From assembly GCA_013306675.1 (NCBI GenBank), contig JABLUY010000006.1:248001-312000 (forward strand): 64,000 bases of DNA. The letters are read 5' to 3'. Position 1 is the stretch's first letter, and the number at the start of each line of letters is the position of its first letter. The notes beneath the pieces are model-generated. The model was not told the DNA's origin, searched no databases, and saw nothing but the letters and a program-made list of their open reading frames with translations. Shown piece by piece: positions 27,585 to 35,845 of the stretch. The translations under genes and the position numbers were made by a program. Source of the stretch: Thraustochytrium sp. TN22 (taxonomy: Eukaryota; Sar; Bigyra; Thraustochytrida; Thraustochytriidae).

Positions 27585-29342
27585 TCAGGGCTTGTTGTCC
27601 CACATTTGCGCAAGGCGCGCAGCAACATTCTGCACGAGCGCATCTGCTCGCAGCTCCTCGTCGCCCTGAACAGGCGTCTCTGCGGCGGCCTCGGAGGTCT
27701 GACGCGGCGAGCGGGGGTGGCGATCGAGCTGCTGGTGCAGCTGCTGCACCGACCGCTCGAGGAGGTCCATGGCATCGGGATTGGAGCGAACAAAGGCGGC
27801 CTCGTCCCGGTCGAGGTTGGCGGTGTACTCGCCAATGGCGCGGCTGACCTCTTCCGCAAAGACCTCGGCGACGCGGGTCGAGGTGTCGGAACTGCCGGAC
27901 TTCTTGTTGGAGCCCTTCTTGGCGCCGCGTTGCTTGGCCTTTCTCCGCTTGCCGGCAGGCCGGGCCTGCTTCTGAGCCTTGACGGTCTCACTCACGGGCT
28001 CGGTCGGCGCGGTTTTCGGCGCGGTGGGCACTGCAACAGGCTGGCTGCGTGTAGAGGCGTTGTTGAGGCGGTCGTTCTCGCCGCGGCCGCCGCCGCCGCC
28101 GCGGGCGGCGAAGCGCGAGGGGACCCTTGGTGCGCGGCGACCGCTGCTGCGGCGCACCTCCTCGAGCGGGAGCGCGAGCGGGGCGTCTTCGTCGCTGCCC
28201 TGTGCGGCTCGGTCTGCGGCGAGCCCAGCAATCACCGAGGTGAGGTCCGCAGTGATCTGGTGACCGCTCTGCCAACGCACAATGGCTGCCGCGACCACGG
28301 CCACGGCAGAGGGTCCTGTGTCACCGTCCTCGGGGAGCGGGCGCTGCAGAAGGCCGGCGTTGGGCAGCGCGCTGCGCGCGCGCAAAAAGGCGTCAATTCG
28401 CGCGGCAGCGCGCGTGTCGGCGTTACCGCGCAGGTCGAGTACGGCGAGCGCGTCGTTGGACTGCTCGAGCGCGTCGAGGAGCGCCTGCGCGCCAGAGCGG
28501 CCGATAGCGTTGCCAGAGAGGTTGATGGCTCCGACCCAGTCATCCGCAACAATCTCATGCGCAAGCGCGCGACCTAGGCCGTCGCCAAAGTTGTTATCGG
28601 AGAGGTCGAGCGCCAGTAGGCCTGCCAACGCGGTCTCGTTGAACTCCTCCGGTGCAAGGAGCAGTGCCTCGCGCAGCCCCGTGCGGCGCAGGCTACGGCT
28701 CCAGCGCGCGTCGCTACGGCGCTGCGCGTGGCCGCGCAGCACCTCCGCGACAGCGCCCGCGCTGCGGTCAGACAGGCCGCAGTCTGCCAGGTTCAGGTCC
28801 TGGATGCTCTCGTTATGGGCCAGGCCCTGGTGCAGCGCGATGAAGGCCTCGTCGCCGAGCCTGCTGGCGCGTAACGAGAAGCGTCGCACCGCCTTGGTCC
28901 GCGTCAGGCCGGCGCCCAGCTCGCGCGCTGCCGCGGCGCTCAGCCGCACGCCATGCAGCTCCAGCAGCGCGAGCCGGCCCGGATCGCTGCTCAGGCACGC
29001 GCGCAGCGCGCTGCCGAGCGCCAGGCTGCCCCCCGGCTGCAGCGCCGGCGCCTCCTCGCCATCGCGTCGTCTCCTGCGCGCCGCCTTGGCCGAGTCGAGC
29101 CCGGCAAAGAGTCGCACCTGGCGCAGCTCGGCCTCGTGGGCGCGCCGCAGCAGCGCTGCCACCACGCGCACGTCGTCCAGCGAGCACGCGTCCAGGTCCG
29201 CCCACAGCACGCCCTCGCCCAGCAGCGCGCCGTCCACCGCCGCAGCGGGGCCCTGCCGCCCCACCTCGCGCTTGGCCGCCGCGAAGCACGCGTACGCGGG
29301 GTGGGCTGCGCTGCCCAGGCCTTCGTCGCGTCGCTGCGCCAT
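27585..29342 (-). CDS. CEP78: CEP78 homologue, centriolar leucine-rich-repeat protein
   Basis: A 585-residue protein. Residues about 110-350 are ribonuclease-inhibitor-type leucine-rich repeats (NESIQDLNLADCGLSD, GLLALDLSDNNFGDGL, AINLSGNAIGRSGAQAL, LAVLDLRGNAD). The insert HAQRRSDARWSRSLRRTGL aligns with the distinctive 'RRHEETWAESLRYR' region of animal CEP78, and the block after it keeps the same spacing, which separates CEP78 from generic LRR proteins. The C-terminal third has a Lys-rich nuclear-type patch (KRRKAKQRGAKKG) and a helical tail. CEP78 sits at the distal end of mother centrioles and affects ciliogenesis and centriole length. Next to RSP7 on the same strand. The ATG at 29342 (GCAGCATGG) was chosen. 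Confidence 0.82.
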   Translation of the reverse strand: MAQRRDEGLGSAAHPAYACFAAAKREVGRQGPAAAVDGALLGEGVLWADLDACSLDDVRVVAALLRRAHEAELRQVRLFAGLDSAKAARRRRRDGEEAPALQPGGSLALGSALRACLSSDPGRLALLELHGVRLSAAAARELGAGLTRTKAVRRFSLRASRLGDEAFIALHQGLAHNESIQDLNLADCGLSDRSAGAVAEVLRGHAQRRSDARWSRSLRRTGLREALLLAPEEFNETALAGLLALDLSDNNFGDGLGRALAHEIVADDWVGAINLSGNAIGRSGAQALLDALEQSNDALAVLDLRGNADTRAAARIDAFLRARSALPNAGLLQRPLPEDGDTGPSAVAVVAAAIVRWQSGHQITADLTSVIAGLAADRAAQGSDEDAPLALPLEEVRRSSGRRAPRVPSRFAARGGGGGRGENDRLNNASTRSQPVAVPTAPKTAPTEPVSETVKAQKQARPAGKRRKAKQRGAKKGSNKKSGSSDTSTRVAEVFAEEVSRAIGEYTANLDRDEAAFVRSNPDAMDLLERSVQQLHQQLDRHPRSPRQTSEAAAETPVQGDEELRADALVQNVAARLAQMWDNKP

Positions 29343-31308
29343 GCTGCGCCGCGTCTGGCACGCGCGCGCGCGCCCTGGCGCTCCTCCTCCTCCGCGGCCG
29401 CCGCCGCCGCCGCCGCCGCGCGCCTGCGGCCGAGCGCGACCCCGAGCGCGACCCCGAGCGCGAGCGCGAGCGCGAGCGCGAAACCGTTTTGCGGCCGCAT
29501 TCGACGTTCGCCGTCGAGGGAAAAATCGGGGCGCCTTCGAAGTTCATGATCCGAGTCTCACCTGGCCGCGCCGCGATGACTCGGATGCTGACAGAGGCTC
29601 GAGGCTGGGCCGGGCGCGCTTGGCGCCAGGTGCGGGCAGCCGTGGAGGCTCCAGCTTTTGCTTCTCGATTTTAGATGTGATCGTGGGAGATGCTGGTCGC
29701 ACGACCCGACAGTGAGAAGCACAGTCAAGAGCGAGCTCTGTGCAGCTTGTTGGCAAATGCTGCATTGCTCACAGGCAATGAAAATCTGACCGGTGGCGGC
29801 CGGCCACGGTCCGCCAAAAGGGTGTGGCGGCTCTGCTCAAGTTCACGTTCGTTGGCCTCTCCGGGTTCCAGCATCTCTAACGATGTGACCCCCGCCTTGT
29901 GAGCACCATCGAACATCTCGAACAAGACGGACATGTCGATGCGCTGTCGAGGCCACTGCCAGGCCAGAGCTGCGGTCTTGCTCAGACCAGAGGGAGGCCT
30001 TGGTCATCCGACAGTGGTAGGTCTGGCGGATCGATTCCTCTGCTCGGACTCGGAGCCTCGTCTCTTGCCAAGTCAAGTGGCCGTCGGGGCGGGCCCCGCT
30101 AGCTCGGCGCTGCTCGGTCGTCCGACGTCGGCGCGATCTCGGCGAGGGCTCGGCAGCAGCACTTGCGGGCGGTCTAAGCATGACGGAGCAGCGGCGAATC
30201 GCCGGCGATGAATGCGCAGTCAAGTCCTCGGTGGACAGACGCCGCGGCTGGCGAGCAGCGTCGCTGGCCCGCAGCGTCGATGCCGGCGCGCTGCGGCGTG
30301 CGTGGCGCTCCGTAGGCGCCGCGGCGCAGTGTCGGCGGCCCTCGGGCATCAAACGGGCCAAAGCGTGACGAGCGGGGCCACTCGCTCGGCGCGATGACGA
30401 GGACCTCCTGGTACCACTGTCCACACCGCACGTGCACTCTCTTACTAACATCATCACGGCAGCTGATGCGCGCGCTGATGCTGGTGATGAGATCCAGGGC
30501 GGGAACTGCGCCGGCCGCGGCGTCGTCGTGGGCCTCGTCGCCGTCATCTGGCCTGGGCCCTGGGCCAGCCAGCCGCCACTGGCTGGCTCAGCGCCCGCGC
30601 CAGGCACCGTCGCTAGCGGATCGGCGGCTTCTGCGACGCGCACTGCACTGGCTGGCAGCGCCGTACGTCCGTACGTACGGCAGTGCTCTGCGCTGCTCGG
30701 CTGGGTCAACGAGGCCCTTGATTGCGATGCCCTTGATTGCAATGCTCGTCACAGCTTGACCTGCTGAGTCCTGCTCAGACCTGCTTTGACGGTCGAGCTC
30801 ACCGGCTGGCGCACCCCCCCCCCACCAACGACCAACCACCACCACCTCTCCAACAACTTGAAGCCTGACTGTGAGACAAGAATCAAATTCAGTCAGTTCC
30901 ATCGCAGTGATGGCGGCGCCAGCGCGCGAGCACGCGGCCAGTGCCGGCCGGCAGCGCGCCAGCGCAGAGTGCCGACTGGCCGGCGACGAGGCGGCAAGCG
31001 CACAAAAGGCGGCGCGCGCAGGCACAAAGGGCTGGAGAGAGCGGCGGCGTCAGCAGGCGTTCTTCCTGGTCGGCCCAAGCGCCGCCTCGGCCTCACCTGA
31101 CGGCAGGCTATCGATCAGTCAATCAAAGAACTCCAAGGCCACCCGCGCAAGCCAACGAAGGCCGCGGGGAGGACAGGCACGCGGAGCAGACCCGCATCTC
31201 CGGCGAGCGAGCGAGCGAGCGGCAGCAGCAGAAGCAGCAGCGCGGCGGCAGCGGCGGCAGACGTTGGAGCGCGTCGGTCCGGCAGGCGACAGGGAAAGGG
31301 CGAGCAAG
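29343..31308. other. 2-kb divergent intergenic region
   Basis: No gene supported between CEP78 and the carrier. It contains a GCGAGC run (about 29445-29485) and a near-palindromic CCGTACGTCCGTACGTACGG at 30661-30680. It also has a direct repeat of CCCTTGATTGC at about 30716-30740 and an 8-bp C homopolymer near 30817. The 300-residue minus-strand frame at 29843-30742 is Arg/Ser/Ala-rich and looks like chance. Confidence 0.5.
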
Positions 31309-32187
31309 ATGAGCGGCGATGGCGCGGCCAAGAGCGCGGCGGTGGAGCTGGCGCGCGAGATGGGACTGGCGGGCCTCACGGCCATCATCGTGGTGAACGG
31401 CACGCACCCGATCGACATGGTCAAGACGCGCATGCAGATCAACAGCAACTTCAGCCTGAGCGCCATGGTGCAGCAGGAGGGCATCGGGTCGCTGTACAAG
31501 GGCCTGCCGGCGGCGCTCTGCCGCGAGGCCGCGTACACGAGCATCAAGCTGGGCTGCTACGCGCCCATCAAGAACGTCGTCAAGAGCGTGTACTACAAGG
31601 ACTCGCCGGGCGGCACCAAGCAGGAGCTTCCCTTCGTGCTCAAGTTCGCCTCGGGCTCCGCCGCCGGCGTTCTGGGCTCCTTCTTCGGCAACCCCTTCGA
31701 CGTGCTCAAGACGCGCATGATCTCCAACACCGGCAAGAGCCATTCGCTTGGCACCGCCATTGGCAACGTGTACAAGGAGCGCGGCGTGGGCGGCTTCTGG
31801 CGCGGCATCTCGGCTAACGCGCTGCGCGCCTGCGTGCTCAACGGCACCAAGCTCGCGGTCTTTGATGCCTCCAAGGGCTGGGTCGTCCAGCAGACCGGTC
31901 TGCCGCGCAAGGACCCGCGCACCGTCTTCCTCTCGTCCGGCATTGCCGGCGTCGCCATGACCCTTGCCGTCGCACCCATCGACATGATCCGCACCAAGCT
32001 CATGAACGCCTCCGCCAGCGAGTTCAACGGCTTCGTCGACTGCGTCCTGCAGACCGTGCGCCAGGACGGCCCGCTCTCGCTCTACCGCGGAAGCTTCATG
32101 ATGTGGGCCCGCTTCGGCCCGCAGGCCACTGGCCAGCTTGTCGTCTTTGAGGCGCTGCGCAACGTCTTTGGCCTTGAGAGCATCTAA
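31309..32187 (+). CDS. Mitochondrial carrier (SLC25 family, UCP/dicarboxylate-like)
   Basis: A 292-residue inner-membrane carrier with the three-fold repeat typical of SLC25. Each repeat has its signature: HPIDMVKTRM at about 33, NPFDVLKTRM at about 127, and APIDMIRTKL at about 222. The following glycine-rich elements are LYKGLPAALCREAAYTSIKL, FWRGISANALRACVL and LYRGSFMMWARFGPQ. The CREAAYTSIKLGCY stretch resembles the UCP/oxoglutarate/dicarboxylate branch. Length is normal (about 300). The ATG at 31309 (GCAAGATG) removes a long upstream open frame that is Arg/Ala/Gln-rich and lacks homology. Substrate is not determinable by eye. A seven-fold 13-bp repeat begins 11 bp after the stop. Confidence 0.93.
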   Translation: MSGDGAAKSAAVELAREMGLAGLTAIIVVNGTHPIDMVKTRMQINSNFSLSAMVQQEGIGSLYKGLPAALCREAAYTSIKLGCYAPIKNVVKSVYYKDSPGGTKQELPFVLKFASGSAAGVLGSFFGNPFDVLKTRMISNTGKSHSLGTAIGNVYKERGVGGFWRGISANALRACVLNGTKLAVFDASKGWVVQQTGLPRKDPRTVFLSSGIAGVAMTLAVAPIDMIRTKLMNASASEFNGFVDCVLQTVRQDGPLSLYRGSFMMWARFGPQATGQLVVFEALRNVFGLESI

Positions 32188-32700
32188 AACTCATCGCAGC
32201 GCGTCCCGCAAGCGCGTCCCGCAAGCGCGTTCCGCAAGCGCGTTCCGCAAGCGCGTTCCGCAAGCGCGTCCCGCAAGCGCGTCCCGCAAGCGCACCGCCA
32301 GCGCTCGTTTTAGTCACCGCCCCATGCCACAGGCAGGCACAATGGCAGACAGGCAGACTGCCGACCATCTTTGTTGTTTGCCGCGCCTCCGTGCACGGCT
32401 CTCTTCTTCTGCATCTTCTGCCCTCACGTACAATTAGTAATCCGGTTTCGCACACCGCAGAAATCCATCCAATGAACTTTTTTAGCCACTACCCACCAAC
32501 GCGTTGACACACGCACGCACACAGCCAAAGAGAGCGTGTGTGCGTTTGAGAGAGAGAGAGAGAGAGAGAGAGAGGAAGAGAAAACGACCCGAGGAAGAGA
32601 AAACAACCTCGGGTCCCTGTATGCCACCATCCCGCTGCATGCCTTGTCATAAGGCTGCATGCCTTGTCATTACGGCATGCCATCATCTCGCCGTCCCTTG
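32188..32700. other. Convergent intergenic region with GA tract
   Basis: 513 bp between the carrier and TGS1 stops. It holds the 13-bp repeat, an uninterrupted GA tract at 32548-32574, and a GCATGCCTTGTCAT element repeated at about 32636-32670. No gene. Confidence 0.65.
32199..32289. repeat. 13-bp x7 tandem repeat after the carrier stop
   Basis: Seven units of GCGCGTYCCGCAA. The two outer pairs have C and the three inner units T at the variable position. It lies in the presumed 3' UTR. Confidence 0.95.
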
Positions 32701-34275
32701 TCAGCAGGTAAGAGAGTCTTCTTCGCCGTCTAAGCCATGCTCTTGACCCAACAAGAGGTCCGCACCAATGGTGTTCTTGGCGAGCAAGTCGCCCGTGTAA
32801 ATGGCGCAGGTCTTGACGCGCGAGTCGATGACGTGCTGCTCGAGCTCCACGTGCGGCGTGCCGAGCAGGGCGCACTGCGAGGGCGCCGTGTTGCGGGGGA
32901 CAAAGAGCGCCACATTGGGCGTGAGCGCCGCCGCGACGCGGTACAGCTCGACGCCCTTGCGGCCTGCAACATCAATGTAATCCAGCAAAAAGTCGTCCAC
33001 ATTCTGGTATGTCGGCCCGCCCCACGGCGGGCTGATGAAGACCACGTCCACCGGCGCGCCGCGCGCCGCCAGCATGGGCAGAATCTCCAGCGCATCGCCG
33101 TGAATAAACTCGATGCGCTCCTCCACGCCGTAAACGCGCGCATTGTGACGCGCCATTGCCAGTCGCGCGCCGTCAATCTCGATGGCGATGACTCGCTCGC
33201 ATGTGAACGCAAATTGGATGGCATTGCCGCCTGCGCCGGCGAAGGCGTCCACGACCAGGTCGCACCGACACCGCTCGGCAATGTGCTCGGCGATTGCCTC
33301 GGGCGTCACCGAGTACCATGACTCCTCGTCCATCTGGATACCCTCGTCGAAGCGCGAGAAGAGCCGGTACCGCTGCGCCAGGTACTTGCGTGGGACCGAG
33401 GACGACGCGGCACCACCCACCACGCCAGGCACCTGGGCTGTGATCGCCGCGTCCGGCCGCGCATTCGTGACACTCGGCGCATGAGCGGCGTACCTTGGCA
33501 GCGGCACATGCGTGCGGAATAGCGCGCACGCGGGCTCGAGCGACTCGTAGCCGTCGTAGTAGAGCTCGCCCAGAACCTCGTCGCTTGCCACCGGTGCCTG
33601 CGCCTGCGCTTGCGCCTGCTGCGGCTTGGCGCGCTTTTTCTTGTTGCCGCCGGCGCCTGGCGCGCGGGCGGCCTTGGCGGCCGCGGCGGCGTCCGAGGCG
33701 CCGGTGAAGAGCAGGTTCTGTAGGCGTGCGTCCACGCCTCTGCGCGGCGCGGTGCAGGCCTCGGGCCCGGTCACGGGCGTCTGCAGCTGCACCACGCCGT
33801 CTGCGAAGAGGTCAAGCGAGCCGTCGTCGCGCTGCTGCAGCGGCATGCCCAGTAGCTGCTCGCGCTGACGGTCGTCGAGCCCGGGCACGGCGGCGAGCGC
33901 CGCGCGCTTGGCTTTGCGGCGGCCCAGCGCCGCGGCGCGCATCGAATTCCACCACGCGTGTAAAGGGTCGTCGGCCGCCACGGCCTCCGCCGCGACGCAG
34001 TCCTCGTGCCGCACGACGGCCACGCTCGCCGGCGGCTGCAGCACGTAGACCCTGGCGGCCTCCGGGTCGAGCGCCACCACCACGCCCTCCAGCTGCGCGC
34101 CGTCGCGCAGCGCCAGCCGCGCGGGCGCGTCGCAGCGCAGCAGAGGCGGCCTCGCGTCCGCCGGCGCGCCCGCGCGCGCGGCGCTGGCTTCGGCGTCGGC
34201 GTCCGCGTCGGCGACGGCGTCGCTGGCGCCCGCGGCGGGCGGCACCATGGCGGATGCCTCCTCCACCTCCGCCAT
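32701..34275 (-). CDS. TGS1: Trimethylguanosine synthase TGS1 with N-terminal Sm-like segment
   Basis: A 524-residue SAM-dependent RNA cap methyltransferase that converts m7G caps of snRNA/snoRNA to trimethylguanosine. The catalytic domain spans about 290-500: KYLAQRYRLFSRFDEG, DEESWYSVTPEAIAEHI, VVDAFAGAGGNAIQFA (SAM loop), VIAIEIDGARLAMARHNA, IEFIHGDAL and SPPWGGPTY (cap-binding, about 413-421). All core residues are kept. Residues about 44-95 (LALRDGAQLEGVVVALDP, RVYVLQPP) resemble an Sm/LSm-type beta fold such as Gemin6, which is unusual for TGS1. The start is 34275 or 34248; both ATGs lie in CCATGG palindromes whose opposite strands start the UPF0489 gene. It converges on the carrier. 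Confidence 0.95.
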   Translation of the reverse strand: MAEVEEASAMVPPAAGASDAVADADADAEASAARAGAPADARPPLLRCDAPARLALRDGAQLEGVVVALDPEAARVYVLQPPASVAVVRHEDCVAAEAVAADDPLHAWWNSMRAAALGRRKAKRAALAAVPGLDDRQREQLLGMPLQQRDDGSLDLFADGVVQLQTPVTGPEACTAPRRGVDARLQNLLFTGASDAAAAAKAARAPGAGGNKKKRAKPQQAQAQAQAPVASDEVLGELYYDGYESLEPACALFRTHVPLPRYAAHAPSVTNARPDAAITAQVPGVVGGAASSSVPRKYLAQRYRLFSRFDEGIQMDEESWYSVTPEAIAEHIAERCRCDLVVDAFAGAGGNAIQFAFTCERVIAIEIDGARLAMARHNARVYGVEERIEFIHGDALEILPMLAARGAPVDVVFISPPWGGPTYQNVDDFLLDYIDVAGRKGVELYRVAAALTPNVALFVPRNTAPSQCALLGTPHVELEQHVIDSRVKTCAIYTGDLLAKNTIGADLLLGQEHGLDGEEDSLTC

Positions 34276-34276
34276 G
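34246..34276. other. Overlapping head-to-head start codons, TGS1 / UPF0489
   Basis: Two CCATGG palindromes 27 bp apart each contain an ATG on both strands in the correct frame: 34248 and 34275 for TGS1, 34247 and 34274 for UPF0489. Whichever pair is used, the two CDSs are separated by at most 25 bp or overlap by up to 29 bp, so each 5' leader must lie inside the other gene. Confidence 0.85.
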
Positions 34277-35740
34277 GCCGCGCCCAAGGCCGGCGCCGCC
34301 GGCGAGGGCAAGGACGGGCTACGCGCCGTGGACGCGCGCGTGCTAGCCAAGCGGCGACGACTGGCGCAACAGCAGCAGCAGCAGCAGCAACAGCAACAGC
34401 AGCAGCGCGAGCGCCGGCCGCTGCCGGTCTACGTCTCGGGCGACCACAACGAGGCGCTAGAGAGCCTGCACGCGGCCATCCGCGTGGGCGAGCTGGCCTT
34501 TGCCGGCCTCGCCATGCTGCACGTGGACTCGCACCCTGATCTCATGGTGCCGCCGCGCATGCCGGCCGACCTGGTCTTCCAGCCGCGCGAGCTGCACTAC
34601 GCGCTCTCGCAGTCCGAGACAGGCATCGCCGAATTCATTTTACCGGCCGTCTACGCCGGGCACCTCGACCGCATCGTCTGGCTGCGCCCGCCCTGGGCCG
34701 ATCAGCTTCCGGACGGGACCTGGCGCTTCAACGTTGGCAAGGCCGCGCACCTGGCCGCCGACCCGGTGCGGACCGAGGCTGGCGACCTCGTTGACGGCGG
34801 TCCGCTGCGCGTCGACTGGCGCGCTCCCTACTACGTCGATGAGGACCTCGTCAGCGACCGCCTCGACCGCGCGCGCCCACTGACACTCCTGGTCGGAGGC
34901 GCCGCGCAATGCACGCCGGCCGCTGTCGCGCCGTATCTGCGCGACGCGCCCTGGATCCTCGACATTTGCCTCGACTACTTTTCAGTCAACAACCCCTTCT
35001 TGGTCGACCTGCAACGCCAGCTCGGCGGCGCCGCCGCCGACCTTTGCCTTCGCGCCTACGCCGATGAAAGTCTGTGCTGGCGCCGCCTCGAGCTCGCACG
35101 CCACCGCGCCCTCGAGCAGCGCGGCCAGGCCGACGAGAAGGATTACCACGAGGACGACGCGCGCCTCAAGGTGCGCTATGACGTCGCCAAGCGCGAGCAC
35201 GACGAAGTGCTCACGAAGCTGCTCGCAGGCCCGGACGATTCGGCCTTGGCGCAGCGCCTGGCCGCCTGCTTCGACACTCCACAGCCGGACCTTGTGGCGC
35301 GCTTTGTGGACCTTGTGCGCGGTCTATCGGACGAGCAAAAGACGCTCCTCGCCACGTGCGGGCCCAATCTTGACCTGCCGCACCACCCGACGCCGGCGCT
35401 CGCGGACCTAGATGCGTCCTTTGCGCACCTCGACGCACTCCTGCGTGAGGTAGACGTCCCGTCGCCAAGCATAGTCACCATTGCCAAGTCCTCCTCTGAC
35501 GCCCTGGACTACACGCCGGTGGACCAGGTCCAGGACCTGCTAGACCGCACGCTCGCCATGCTGCGCCGCGTCTACCCGGACCGCCCACTGGAGGTCACCG
35601 ACGTCGACGAAGACGAGGATGAGAACGAAGACGAGCACGAGCACGAAGGAGATGAGGAGGCCGAGAAGGTCGTCGCAAAGCACGCGCAGTCCGCCGATGC
35701 TGCCAAGGATCTCAACGAGGAAACAAACGCCAAAGGGTAG
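34247..35740 (+). CDS. UPF0489 family protein (C5orf22-like)
   Basis: A 497-residue protein if started at 34247 (488 from 34274). After a poly-Gln run at about 43-55 comes the UPF0489 domain: PVYVSGDHNEALE, MLHVDSHPDL (family hallmark, reminiscent of arginase/deacetylase metal sites), ELHYALSQSETGIAEFILPA, IVWLRPPWADQLPDG, TLLVGG and WILDICLDYFSVNNPF. The middle carries a charged insert (LEQRGQADEKDYHEDD) and the tail is strongly acidic (about 455-480). Function is unknown in all organisms; the conserved DxHxD-like and D.C.DYFS motifs suggest a metal-dependent hydrolase fold by inference. The 34247 ATG has an ideal ACCATGG context. It converges on ZPR1 across a GA tract. Confidence 0.9.
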   Translation: MADASSTSAMAAPKAGAAGEGKDGLRAVDARVLAKRRRLAQQQQQQQQQQQQQRERRPLPVYVSGDHNEALESLHAAIRVGELAFAGLAMLHVDSHPDLMVPPRMPADLVFQPRELHYALSQSETGIAEFILPAVYAGHLDRIVWLRPPWADQLPDGTWRFNVGKAAHLAADPVRTEAGDLVDGGPLRVDWRAPYYVDEDLVSDRLDRARPLTLLVGGAAQCTPAAVAPYLRDAPWILDICLDYFSVNNPFLVDLQRQLGGAAADLCLRAYADESLCWRRLELARHRALEQRGQADEKDYHEDDARLKVRYDVAKREHDEVLTKLLAGPDDSALAQRLAACFDTPQPDLVARFVDLVRGLSDEQKTLLATCGPNLDLPHHPTPALADLDASFAHLDALLREVDVPSPSIVTIAKSSSDALDYTPVDQVQDLLDRTLAMLRRVYPDRPLEVTDVDEDEDENEDEHEHEGDEEAEKVVAKHAQSADAAKDLNEETNAKG

Positions 35741-35747
35741 TAATGTA

Positions 35748-35786
35748 AGAGAGAGAGAGCGAGAGAGAGAGAGAGAGAGAGAGAGG
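35748..35786. repeat. GA tract between UPF0489 and ZPR1
   Basis: About 19 GA units with one C interruption at 35760, starting 8 bp after the UPF0489 stop. It fills nearly half of the 105-bp convergent gap. Confidence 0.95.
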
Positions 35787-35845
35787 ACGAAATATATCAA
35801 GGCTTGGCGCTTCTCTCACCATGTGCACCGGCAACGAACTCACAA

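Noticed and set aside
30020-30050. GGATCGATTCC resembling a tRNA B box
   Set aside because: The bases around it cannot form a T stem or acceptor stem.
29843-30742. 300-codon minus-strand frame
   Set aside because: Ser/Arg/Ala-rich with no hydrophobic core or motif; an equally plausible chance frame exists on the other strand.
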